The notes beneath the pieces are model-generated. The model was not told the origin of the DNA and did no database searches. It saw only the letters and a program-made list of their open reading frames with translations. The position numbers and the translations under genes were made by a program. From a virus, in the IMG/VR virus record IMGVR_UViG_3300025096_000001, positions 126,001-190,000 of that record: a stretch of 64,000 bases of DNA; one strand, written 5' to 3'. Shown here in pieces: positions 8,735 through 16,179 of this stretch. How positions within the stretch are numbered: the first letter of the stretch is position 1; every line of letters begins with the position of its first letter.

Positions 8735-9485
8735 CTACCACCTCTTTTGCCATATTTTCATTCGTAGTAACCATTCCATATTGGTTCACAAGGGTTAGTC
8801 GGCAATTGTTGTATGCGCGCAGAACGCGGGGATCATAATCATAAGTCGCTATGATACGGTTATGAGAGGTTTTTGTTAACTCTGCTAATTTTCGGTGATT
8901 TACAAGAGTTTCTTCTATTCCTCTATTTTTACCGTGTTCAAAAAGTCCGTAGTTAAACTTGCCGCCGGCTATGAAGCTATATTCTTCAGATGGAGTGGCG
9001 CGCTGGATCGATTCGATTGTCTGACCACTGTATGAAATGTGAAAGTTTTCTGGCATTCTGAACCGGCGTAGATATGATATGCTAATGGGGTTAAAATATT
9101 CTTTACTGATTGTGCCCGAAGATATCATTCCCGTTTCTGAATGGGAATTGAGCAGAAAGAATAGGGCTGCCTTTATAAAAGGGCTGCTGTTTTCGTGCCA
9201 AATATCCTGTAGGACTGAGAACATTTGTTCGTCTTCAAATTTGAAATCATCCGATGTGACTATATCATATACTTTTTTGCTATTGTATTCCATGCAACGC
9301 CAAAAATGATAAACAGGCAAGCTAGCTGTGTGTGCCTTAACAAACAGACCGTTCTCCGCTAACCCAAATTCAATTTTTCCATCATAGAATGCGTACGAAT
9401 TTACAACGGCGCCGCGTGGGATAAGGCCGCGGATGACGGCGCCGGAATTGTTAACATGCTTTCTGTTTTTAATCGGAGACTTCAC
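8721..9485 (-). CDS. D12-type adenine methyltransferase-like protein lacking DPPY
   Basis: This 254-aa protein starts with GTG at 9485, overlapping the previous stop by 17 nt. Its middle (AALFFLLNSHSETGM) and C-terminus (IIATYDYDPRVLRAYNNCRL, then YGMVTTNENMAKEVVVANF) parallel the FFLN-x-x-FNG and C-terminal S-x-x-D...K-x-x-E-x-x-I-x-N regions of D12-class N6-adenine methylases. The expected DPPY catalytic motif is absent; the corresponding stretch reads SFIAGGKFNYGLFEHG. It may be an inactive or repurposed relative. Alternatively it is an unrelated protein with a similar sequence pattern, so the family call is tentative. Confidence 0.4.
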   Translation of the reverse strand: MKSPIKNRKHVNNSGAVIRGLIPRGAVVNSYAFYDGKIEFGLAENGLFVKAHTASLPVYHFWRCMEYNSKKVYDIVTSDDFKFEDEQMFSVLQDIWHENSSPFIKAALFFLLNSHSETGMISSGTISKEYFNPISISYLRRFRMPENFHISYSGQTIESIQRATPSEEYSFIAGGKFNYGLFEHGKNRGIEETLVNHRKLAELTKTSHNRIIATYDYDPRVLRAYNNCRLTLVNQYGMVTTNENMAKEVVVANF

Positions 9486-9876
9486 CAGAAGCCCCTACAT
9501 TCCCCATAGCTTGTTTAAACTGGGCTAACTTTTCATGTAGATCATTCAGATTTTCTGGTATTGGTAGCACATTGGGATCTATTCCTTGCGGTGGCACCGG
9601 CGGTAATGGTTTTTCAGTAAGCTGTTGAGTTTTATAGGTTAAGTAAGATTGGATAATATTGTTTATGTCTCCTAATATGGCGTCGACACCCGATAAATTC
9701 ATTCTGATTGAATCAAGGTGTTCGTGAGCCTCCAAGGTCAGCATGTTTTGTGGACATGTATCCATAGCCGTACTTATTTCGGTCAGGCGCGCTGATGCGT
9801 TAGAAGCCATCCTCTCGATCTCTGTTGGCAATTCTTCGATGTTTACTGAATATTGTATGTTAACTCTCTGTGTCAT
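9469..9876 (-). CDS. Hypothetical helical protein with Pro-rich linker
   Basis: This 135-aa protein has an acidic helical N-terminal half (IEELPTEIERMASNASARLT) that looks like a coiled coil. A proline-rich linker follows (EKPLPPVPPQGIDPNVLPIP), then a short C-terminal helix. It lies 2 nt from the following small gene and overlaps the methylase-like gene. No function is recognised. Confidence 0.55.
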   Translation of the reverse strand: MTQRVNIQYSVNIEELPTEIERMASNASARLTEISTAMDTCPQNMLTLEAHEHLDSIRMNLSGVDAILGDINNIIQSYLTYKTQQLTEKPLPPVPPQGIDPNVLPIPENLNDLHEKLAQFKQAMGNVGASGEVSD

Positions 9877-9878
9877 GG

Positions 9879-10175
9879 TTATCCTTTAAGTAAGTGTTTG
9901 TTATTTTGGTTTAGAGATTTTTCAACAATGTCTGGGGCACCAACGACTACTATATCTGTTCCGGTGTGTCCTCTATTAATTGTCAATTTGGTGAATCTGT
10001 GGGCGTTGGATAGATCAGAAGGTAGTTTGCCTTGCTCATTCAGTGTTTGCATTCTGGCCTCTTCTCTTATCATTATAACGTGCTCGGGATTTATGAAAAC
10101 CTCTCTAAGCATATAACGCTCGTTTGTTGTTATGGTGTTATTACGATGAATTTCTGTTAATTTAACTAATCCCAT
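9879..10175 (-). CDS. Small conserved phage protein (FlbD-like strand pattern)
   Basis: This 98-aa protein begins MGLVKLTEIHRN. The start codon overlaps the previous stop in a TAATG arrangement. The pattern V-x-INPEHVIMIREE followed by RFTKLTINRGHTGTDIVVVG resembles short all-beta FlbD-like proteins common in phages. Their role is not established. It is co-transcribed with groEL. Confidence 0.5.
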   Translation of the reverse strand: MGLVKLTEIHRNNTITTNERYMLREVFINPEHVIMIREEARMQTLNEQGKLPSDLSNAHRFTKLTINRGHTGTDIVVVGAPDIVEKSLNQNNKHLLKG

Positions 10176-10381
10176 TATCTTTCTCCTATTGGGTATACGT
10201 GTCTCTTTTCAACCGTAGTTTCTCGGCCTTGGGTGTAAATGCGACAAGCATTAGAAGCTTCCTCTCGCAAAAATACCCCAGTGATAGGCTTCTCCGTCTT
10301 TGTGACGTTCATACTCCCGTTGTCTGTATAATCCCACAAGTTGACATCTTGTGGGATATGAACTAGATCTCCTTGTTGCAT
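10175..10381 (-). CDS. Small protein coupled to groEL, unknown function
   Basis: The start at ATG 10381 overlaps the groEL stop (TAATG) and follows CGGAGAT, giving 68 aa. It begins MQQGDLVHIPQDVNLWDY, a beta-rich SH3-like pattern, and ends RHVYPIGER. Its position after groEL raises the idea of a cochaperonin, but it lacks GroES-like sequence. A better GroES candidate is at 25996-26274. Confidence 0.55.
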   Translation of the reverse strand: MQQGDLVHIPQDVNLWDYTDNGSMNVTKTEKPITGVFLREEASNACRIYTQGRETTVEKRHVYPIGER

Positions 10382-11961
10382 TATTCTATCTCCGTTTGGA
10401 TAATTCCATAATTCGTGGTGATCAGCGTGCCGGCACAACTCGCAGCGTTCTGGAGTGCTGTAATCGTTACCTTTACGGGGTCGATTATTCCCTCTTGCAA
10501 CAAGTCAGATAACTGCAAGGTTAAAAAATTCCAGCCGCACTCAGCCTCAGTTGAGTTTAAGACCTGATCAACAATCAAGTCGGGGGACTGGCCAGAGTTT
10601 AACGCCATCTGCCGTATAGGTTCTTCACATGCTGCACGAACAATAGAAAGTGCTAGCGCTTGCTCACTGCTCTGAGTTGAGACTGCTATCTTTCTAGAAG
10701 CCCGAAGGATTGCTGTGCCGCCGCCGGCCACGATTCCATCTTCTTGTGCCGATCTGACGGCCTCTAGTGCATCCTCTAATCTGTGTTTTCGTTCCGTCAT
10801 CTCTACTTGGGTCGAACCGCCGACGTGAATCACGGCGACACCGGATGACAATCTGACTATTCTTCCCTGCAAGCCTTCGCAGGTCTGCATAGATTCTGTT
10901 TGTTTCATTTCACTCTTGAGTGAGTTAATCTTTGTCTCCAATTCTTCGTAGTCACAATCCCCACCAACAACAACTGTCTTATACTTATTGCTTTCGATTG
11001 TCTTGGCTGAACCCAAATGTGACATTTTGACGTCTGATAATTTTATGCCGCTCTCTCTGGAGATGAATGTGGCGCCGGTTGATAAAGCAAGATCTTCTAA
11101 AGTGTTTCTTCTCTCTTCGCCATAATAAGGGGCTTTTATGGCCGCAACCTTTAATGTGCCGCGCATTGCGTTCATAATCATTGCCGCTAGCGCCTGACCC
11201 TCCACATCTTCAGCCACAATAACAAGCGGTCGATTCTCGCGGGCTACCATTTGTAGGGTTGGCAATATATCTTCCACAGCTGCAATCTTGTTGTCGGTAA
11301 CTAAAAACAGCGGACTCTCGTGGGTCATCGAAGCGCGGCGCTCATCGGTAATAAATGCACTAGCACAAAAACCAGAGTCGAACCTAAAGCCTTCAGTTAT
11401 ATCAAGACTGGTATCTACCGATCTCGATTCTTCGATGGTAATGGCGCCATCTTGCCCCACTTTGTCAATAGCAGTCGCTATCAATTTGCCTATCGTAGAA
11501 TCATTGTTCGCTGATATGGTCGCGACCCTCTCTATATCAACGATACTGGTTACTGGCGCCGCCATTGATTTAAGATTTTGAACCACCTCTCTGACAGCCA
11601 AGTCTATACCTCGCTGTAATTCAACCGGTGAAGTACCAGCGGCTATATAGCGCTGAGACTCCCTAAGTATGGCCCGGGCCAAAACGGTTGATGTGGTGGT
11701 TCCGTCACCAGCAGCGCTATTCGTTTCAACAGCAGCTTGTTTTATAATCTGCGCACCAGCATTTTCAAATGGATCTTCTAATGCAACAAAGTGTGCCACC
11801 GTAACACCGTCTTTGGTAATGAACGGCTGTTTTCCCTTTTCTTGCAGCAAGACATTTCTGCCGCGGGGTCCAAGAGTAGAAGCAACGTTGTCTGCTAAGA
11901 CATTGGCTCCTTTTATTATCTTATTTTGTAATGTTTGATTGTCTGAATACTCTCTAGACAT
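10381..11961 (-). CDS. groEL: Chaperonin GroEL (60 kDa subunit)
   Basis: This 526-aa protein matches the GroEL family over its full length. ASTLGPRGRNVLL near residue 27, the ATP-site motif GDGTTT at residues 85-90, PYYGEERR in the apical region and DALEAVRSAQEDGIVAGGGTA near residue 390 are all present. The Gly-Gly-Met repeat tail of bacterial GroEL is missing. GroEL forms a double ring that folds client proteins inside an ATP-driven chamber. Phage-encoded GroEL presumably folds phage proteins such as the capsid protein, for which T4 uses host GroEL plus gp31. A consensus sigma70 promoter lies directly upstream. Confidence 0.95.
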   Translation of the reverse strand: MSREYSDNQTLQNKIIKGANVLADNVASTLGPRGRNVLLQEKGKQPFITKDGVTVAHFVALEDPFENAGAQIIKQAAVETNSAAGDGTTTSTVLARAILRESQRYIAAGTSPVELQRGIDLAVREVVQNLKSMAAPVTSIVDIERVATISANNDSTIGKLIATAIDKVGQDGAITIEESRSVDTSLDITEGFRFDSGFCASAFITDERRASMTHESPLFLVTDNKIAAVEDILPTLQMVARENRPLVIVAEDVEGQALAAMIMNAMRGTLKVAAIKAPYYGEERRNTLEDLALSTGATFISRESGIKLSDVKMSHLGSAKTIESNKYKTVVVGGDCDYEELETKINSLKSEMKQTESMQTCEGLQGRIVRLSSGVAVIHVGGSTQVEMTERKHRLEDALEAVRSAQEDGIVAGGGTAILRASRKIAVSTQSSEQALALSIVRAACEEPIRQMALNSGQSPDLIVDQVLNSTEAECGWNFLTLQLSDLLQEGIIDPVKVTITALQNAASCAGTLITTNYGIIQTEIE

Positions 11962-11984
11962 TGATACCTCTATGTTAGATTATT

Positions 11985-12013
11985 ATTATAACCCTGATGT
12001 GCATTCTTGTCAA
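11985..12013 (-). promoter_or_regulatory. Sigma70-type promoter for groEL operon
   Basis: On the minus strand TTGACA (12013-12008) and TATAAT (11990-11985) are separated by exactly 17 nt. Both boxes match the sigma70 consensus perfectly. The promoter lies 24 nt before the groEL start. Confidence 0.85.
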
Positions 12014-12016
12014 GGA

Positions 12017-13759
12017 TTATTTATCAGTTTGTAGTATTTCTTTTGAGCTAATGTTGTTTGCGTTATTAACTGAGGCTGACGCCAAGCCGTCATCCTCCAA
12101 TCCGCCGGCAAAGAATGAATTTAAACTATCTGACAAGATCTTCAGCGACTGAAAAATCTCTGTCACTTCTTCGTTGAGAATGTCTCTAACATTGTCAACA
12201 ACATTCTTGACCTCATTTCGCCCAATTTTAATGCTGCCAATATCAATTGTATTTGTTGGGGCGCCCTCATTGGTAGCTTGCGTCTGATTAAGAGAAAAGT
12301 GTCCCGTAGTAAGATATCCCCAACTGTTTAGCAAAGCTATTTTTTTCTGTTCGGCATCTTTAAGTTCGATGTCGTATATTGTTATCGATTCCTCGGGGCT
12401 GTAGAATTCTCCGTCTTTTACCATTCGGGCAATCTCTGCGTTTCTCTCGTCTGTTTTCTTCGAAGCACTGTGTTGCGCCCTAACAAACTTATTGGCGGCG
12501 CCAATGGCACTACCTAGGGCTTCTCGACCACTAGGACGCCACGGAAGCACTTTTTCAAACAAAGTCTTGACTATTTCTCTGACTTTTTTACCATCGAGAG
12601 CAGAAATGCCACGCACAACACCCTGTGGTACTCCACCAAACCTTTTCGGGTCGGCGTCTTGAAACAAGTCTTCGTTCTTTGCCCAATTTAATTCTTGAGC
12701 AAGTGCTTTAAACGCCTCTTGATTAAGTGGGATTTTTCTTTCTATGATTTCTTTTTCTAACTTAGCCAAAAAAACTTTCTCTAGCATCTGGGGACCGGGA
12801 AGACTGCCGGCATCTGGGAGGTCTAGTTTAATCGAGTCTTTAGAGCGACCGATAGTCATCCCTTTTAGCTGGTTGACGACATCCTTTGACAACATGATGC
12901 ATTTTTGTGATTCTGGTTTTGAATTTGCGATAATTTCGACAACATTATCTAAGTTAAAATCAAATTGATAAAAATGTATCTTTCCTTCTTGGTCAAGGTC
13001 ATCACCCTTAAGGGTTTTTGTACACACCACATATCTCATGGCGTTTGGAAAGGAAGATGCCCAAGTATGCGCTTCCTTCCATGTCATAGTAAGATCTCTC
13101 ACAAGATCTCTATAACTGCCGCCTACCTCTAAGTTGCCCTCTTTATAAAGCTTAAGGCTGACTGGAACCTCGCCGCCACCGCCTGAGCGATCTGTGTAAT
13201 CGGCAATTGTGCCAGAGTTCGTCGGCACCTGTTTGCCACTCACAAGTGCAGAGAGAAACGATTCAAAACTAAAGCCAGCAGAGGACGCGTTAAAGTTTGT
13301 AATTACTTTGGTAAGTGTTTTATAGAATACGAGATACGAAATAGCCTGAACGAGTCGTTTAGTGCGGTCATTGCCGGCTTGTTCCTGTATCATTCCTGTA
13401 CCATCGGAATAAAATCGAGACAGCCCCCGAATCTTCTCTGTCAAACTGGTGCCTTGAACGTTGCCAAGATAGTCTTCCAACAATTTGCGTTGTGGTCCTG
13501 CGATTTCTTTTCCACCTTTTTCGGGAGTGCGGAGATCTGACCAGCCAATTTCTGAAACCTCTATATTCGGAATCATCTTCAAGATCATTTCGATGGCTTG
13601 TTCGTCATCTTTTGGGTTGATCATCGCTTTTGGAACGGCAACGTCCTCATCAATAACCGAGGTAACGGCATCTTCCACCATTTCCAGCAACATCTGAATA
13701 TCAAGTTTATTGACCTCTTTCAGATATTCCTCTCTTAAAATCTCAGATAGTTCAGACAT
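12017..13759 (-). CDS. Conserved phage protein with possible PD-(D/E)xK-like core
   Basis: This 580-aa protein begins MSELSEILREEYLKEVNKLD. A conserved-looking block at residues 155-205 reads FNASSAGFSFESFLSALVSG, then TIADYTD and VPVSLKLYKEG. Glu166, Asp187 and Ser201-x-Lys203 could mimic a restriction-nuclease-like core in which the usual acidic residue of the (D/E)xK pair is Ser. I know similar FNASSAGF blocks from other phage proteins, but their function is unclear to me. The C-terminal half is helical. It lies between clpP and groEL, 10 nt after clpP, and shares their operon. Whether it is a virion or a cytoplasmic protein is not known. Confidence 0.6.
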   Translation of the reverse strand: MSELSEILREEYLKEVNKLDIQMLLEMVEDAVTSVIDEDVAVPKAMINPKDDEQAIEMILKMIPNIEVSEIGWSDLRTPEKGGKEIAGPQRKLLEDYLGNVQGTSLTEKIRGLSRFYSDGTGMIQEQAGNDRTKRLVQAISYLVFYKTLTKVITNFNASSAGFSFESFLSALVSGKQVPTNSGTIADYTDRSGGGGEVPVSLKLYKEGNLEVGGSYRDLVRDLTMTWKEAHTWASSFPNAMRYVVCTKTLKGDDLDQEGKIHFYQFDFNLDNVVEIIANSKPESQKCIMLSKDVVNQLKGMTIGRSKDSIKLDLPDAGSLPGPQMLEKVFLAKLEKEIIERKIPLNQEAFKALAQELNWAKNEDLFQDADPKRFGGVPQGVVRGISALDGKKVREIVKTLFEKVLPWRPSGREALGSAIGAANKFVRAQHSASKKTDERNAEIARMVKDGEFYSPEESITIYDIELKDAEQKKIALLNSWGYLTTGHFSLNQTQATNEGAPTNTIDIGSIKIGRNEVKNVVDNVRDILNEEVTEIFQSLKILSDSLNSFFAGGLEDDGLASASVNNANNISSKEILQTDK

Positions 13760-13769
13760 ATCGTGCTCC

Positions 13770-14438
13770 TTATATAATTATGTCGGCGATGCCTAATTCT
13801 ACCGCTTCTTCTGCTGTTAAATAAACATTTACTTTCCGGTCAAGCATCTTCTTGATTTGTGACTTCGACATGTTAGTTTCTTCAGTTAAACAACTAATAT
13901 ACATTTCTTGTAGTTGCTCTATCGCTTCCATCTCGTTCATCATATTGTGAAGAGCACCGTGATTACCACCAATAACTGAGTGGATCATTACGCGGCAATT
14001 CTTGCCGATCTTTCGTTTGCCGGTTGTGCCGCCGGCCAAAAGCAACACGCCGGCAGACATAACTTTGCCAACCCCAACCGTGCTAATCTCGTTGCGACTC
14101 TTAATATCTCGCATTATGTCATAGAGGCCAAACATGTCATCGGCTGAACCTCCATAAGTCGAAATATAAAACTCAATCGGCTTTTTATCTTCTTTGTTCT
14201 TTTTATGCTTATTGATGTTATCAAGATATAACATAGCATGAATAACTTCAGCTACCTTTTCTTCGGTCACATCACAGAAAAGGCCAATTGTGTTGAGTGG
14301 TGGCCCCTCTTCGGCGGCCTCTGCAGAACCTAATGATTCCGGATCTAGAATGATTATTTTCTTGTCTAGACCTTGCGGAGAATCAGTGTCATCAGATTCA
14401 ATGATAGTTTTAATCTTTTCGGCTATTTCTTTAATCAT
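13770..14438 (-). CDS. ClpP-like serine protease
   Basis: This 222-aa protein belongs to the ClpP/crotonase-fold peptidases. The substrate-binding segment FYISTYGGSADDMFGLYDIM precedes the nucleophile Ser128 in GKVMSAGVLLLAGG, and His153 lies in RVMIHSVIGG. At the Asp position, judged by the YLTAEEAVELG block, there is Asn204. Asp200 is close by and might substitute. ClpP normally forms a double heptamer fed by ClpX or ClpA. Phage versions may act as prohead proteases or modify host proteolysis. Its placement with GroEL favours a proteostasis role, but capsid maturation cannot be excluded, since no gp21-like protease is seen in the window. Confidence 0.85.
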   Translation of the reverse strand: MIKEIAEKIKTIIESDDTDSPQGLDKKIIILDPESLGSAEAAEEGPPLNTIGLFCDVTEEKVAEVIHAMLYLDNINKHKKNKEDKKPIEFYISTYGGSADDMFGLYDIMRDIKSRNEISTVGVGKVMSAGVLLLAGGTTGKRKIGKNCRVMIHSVIGGNHGALHNMMNEMEAIEQLQEMYISCLTEETNMSKSQIKKMLDRKVNVYLTAEEAVELGIADIII

Positions 14439-14846
14439 CTACTTATCCTTTAAAAATTGTTGAATATATTGAAGACCCTCTGTATTTAAATAGATCATTG
14501 CTGAGTCCCAGTCATGGAATTCAATTATATCTTTATAAAACGGAGGATGATGTTTAATGATCTCCCTTACAGCTTTTCGTTTATACTGCTCAATTCCTTC
14601 TTCAAAATTGATCTTAAACGCTTCGATGTTGTGCTCCGAAATATCGGACTTGTTCATCTCTATTATTCTAGTGTTCTTGGCATAGTTGAGGGACTCCAGG
14701 CCTCTCACTATAAGAAACAGCGATAAGGAGTGTGAAAACTTTAGAAGCACTATCCCAGTGCGCGTTTCACGAATAAAATAAAATGTTTTACACGTGAAAT
14801 AACCGAACACGAAGGATAGGATATATAACCACCACACACTCTGCAT
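14439..14846 (-). CDS. Hypothetical protein with N-terminal membrane segment
   Basis: This 135-aa protein begins MQSVWWLYILSFVFGYFTC, a clear membrane segment. A charged helical remainder follows, with HHPPFYKDIIEFHDWD in its C-terminal half. It is the first gene of the clpP-groEL transcript, with GAGG as ribosome binding site. No family is recognised. Confidence 0.6.
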   Translation of the reverse strand: MQSVWWLYILSFVFGYFTCKTFYFIRETRTGIVLLKFSHSLSLFLIVRGLESLNYAKNTRIIEMNKSDISEHNIEAFKINFEEGIEQYKRKAVREIIKHHPPFYKDIIEFHDWDSAMIYLNTEGLQYIQQFLKDK

Positions 14847-14863
14847 ACATTACCTCAAAAAAA

Positions 14864-14903
14864 TTAACCACTAAGAACTATTCGAATGTGTCCTAGTGGT
14901 TAA
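14864..14903 (-). terminator. Hairpin plus T7 tract at the 5' end of clpP transcript (attenuator candidate)
   Basis: The minus strand has TTAACCACTA and TAGTGGTTAA as perfect 10-nt arms around a 20-nt loop, followed by seven T (14863-14857). It starts at about +1 of the promoter at 14908-14936 and ends just before the ribosome binding site of the first gene. This could be an attenuator or a 5' stabilising stem. Confidence 0.6.
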
Positions 14904-14907
14904 AATT

Positions 14908-14936
14908 ATTATAACTGGCTTGTGTAAATTTGTCAA
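14908..14936 (-). promoter_or_regulatory. Sigma70-type promoter for clpP operon
   Basis: TTGACA (14936-14931) and TATAAT (14913-14908) on the minus strand are separated by 17 nt. Both match the consensus perfectly. It drives the membrane protein, clpP and the 580-aa gene. Confidence 0.85.
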
Positions 14937-14938
14937 GC

Positions 14939-15526
14939 CTATTTTGTCAGACGTTTCATAATTCTTTCAGCTAAGCTGTCAACAATTGCTTCCTTTTTGT
15001 CTTGAGCGCGCAAGCGCTGAGCAACACGGCGTGCAACCTCTGCAACTAAGTCCTCTTCATCCTCTTCGGCACTCATGTCTAGTTCCTCACCCCCTTCTGG
15101 TGCCTCAAGGTCGTCTTCTGCTGGAAGTTCTTCGTCATCCAAAGCCAGTTCATCTTCAGCACCGAGTTCGGCTTCTGAGCCTCCCATCGCAGCTTGAAGT
15201 CTGTCAGCGAGGTCAATAATAGCCTGCGCTTCATCGTCAGAGAGTTCCATCTCTCCCTCAAGGCCAGCTTCTTCAGCCGGCTCATCCATAGCTAGTTCAT
15301 CGTCTACGGCTTCTTCGTCACCCATGGGTAATTCATCAGCAGGTGCTTCTTCAGCACCCATCTCGATGCCCATTTCATCTTCCTCTTCGGGAAGTTCATC
15401 GCGAGCGCCGGGAGCCTCCGAACCGTACCCCATTTCTTGAAGGCGTGGAGTGCCAACCACCGACATGTCTGCCAGTTTCATAAAGCGGCGAAGTTCGCCT
15501 TCTGTCAATAAAGTTTTGCGAGCCAT
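14939..15526 (-). CDS. Acidic core/scaffold-like protein with LTE-G motif
   Basis: This 195-aa protein begins MARKTLLTEGELRRFMKLAD. A long, highly acidic Glu/Asp/Ala-rich stretch runs over residues 35-160, and a basic helix closes the protein (VARRVAQRLRAQDKKEAI). LTE followed by Gly at residues 7-10 fits the (L/I)xE cleavage pattern of T4-type prohead proteases. Acidic prohead core proteins such as T4 gp67/gp68 have similar composition. An ACTATTTA octamer lies 39 nt upstream of the start, in keeping with late expression. The role in head assembly is inference. Confidence 0.6.
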   Translation of the reverse strand: MARKTLLTEGELRRFMKLADMSVVGTPRLQEMGYGSEAPGARDELPEEEDEMGIEMGAEEAPADELPMGDEEAVDDELAMDEPAEEAGLEGEMELSDDEAQAIIDLADRLQAAMGGSEAELGAEDELALDDEELPAEDDLEAPEGGEELDMSAEEDEEDLVAEVARRVAQRLRAQDKKEAIVDSLAERIMKRLTK

Positions 15527-15564
15527 CTATAAATCTCCTTAAGGTTCTAAACTCAGTTCAAAAG

Positions 15565-15572
15565 TAAATAGT
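15565..15572 (-). promoter_or_regulatory. ACTATTTA octamer before acidic core-like gene
   Basis: The minus strand reads ATACTATTTACTTTTG, 39 nt before the start of the acidic protein. It lies in a short gap within an otherwise early-type gene region, which suggests that this gene is switched separately. Confidence 0.6.
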
Positions 15573-15592
15573 ATTTAGTTGCCGATATATCC

Positions 15593-15853
15593 TTAATTTT
15601 CGAAACAACTTAAAATATTTGTGTTCTTTATCTTTATGAGAGCCTTAGTTTCTATCTGTTTAACTCTTGCAAAAGATATGCCAGAACGTTCGGCAATTTG
15701 TCGTAAAGTCATCGGACCATTATCATAAATAGATATCAACGTACAATTATATTCATTTTTAAAATCTATCCATAGTCTACAGTCTTTGTGGGGGCATGCC
15801 GTCTTGAGCTTTATGCACTGGCGAGAGCACGGCTTTAATCCATCTTTCGTCAT
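15593..15853 (-). CDS. Minimal sigma region 4-like regulator with Cys motif
   Basis: In this 86-aa protein residues 48-77 (MTLRQIAERSGISFARVKQI, then ETKALIKIK) match sigma70 region 4.2, the helix-turn-helix that reads the -35 box. The N-terminal half has four cysteines (CSRQC, CPHKDC) that could bind zinc, followed by WIDFKNEYNCTL. It lacks the other sigma regions. It could be a promoter-recognition factor, an anti-sigma or co-sigma protein for phage late promoters, or a DNA-binding repressor. Its gene overlaps the stop of the upstream gene. Confidence 0.7.
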   Translation of the reverse strand: MTKDGLKPCSRQCIKLKTACPHKDCRLWIDFKNEYNCTLISIYDNGPMTLRQIAERSGISFARVKQIETKALIKIKNTNILSCFEN

Positions 15854-16179
15854 AGGTCTGGGTGCTCCTCTTCAATCAGGTCAAATATATTTTCAATCTC
15901 GCCATCTGTAAATCCAAAATCTTTAACAGCTTGGGTGCCTTGGGCGCGAAGCTTTTGGGATTTTGATTTTCTATCCTTTGATTGCGTACTAATCTCGTCT
16001 ATGTATGATTCTATCCTTTCGTCGCCAGCTATATATGCGGTGATTATGGAACGGAAAAACTCTGATTGCTTGATACCGGCGTGTTTAAGTTTTATTATTA
16101 ATTGAGCATGCCGGTGGTCATTCTCGGTAAAGACTATTCTTTTATTTAATTCGCCAATCCCTACGCTACCAGTCGACAT
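15850..16179 (-). CDS. Conserved small phage protein, unknown function
   Basis: In this 109-aa protein the pattern FTENDHRHAQLIIKLKHAGI, then QSEFFRSIITAYI matches a small family I know from T4-like phages. A basic stretch (QSKDRKSKSQKLRA) and an acidic tail follow. It overlaps both neighbours by a few bases. A DNA-binding, ribbon-helix-helix-like role is possible but not shown. Confidence 0.55.
   Translation of the reverse strand: MSTGSVGIGELNKRIVFTENDHRHAQLIIKLKHAGIKQSEFFRSIITAYIAGDERIESYIDEISTQSKDRKSKSQKLRAQGTQAVKDFGFTDGEIENIFDLIEEEHPDL

Noticed and set aside
10175-10381. 68-aa gene after groEL considered as groES
   Set aside because: Sequence lacks the GroES mobile loop and strand order; the 92-aa protein at 25996-26274 fits better.
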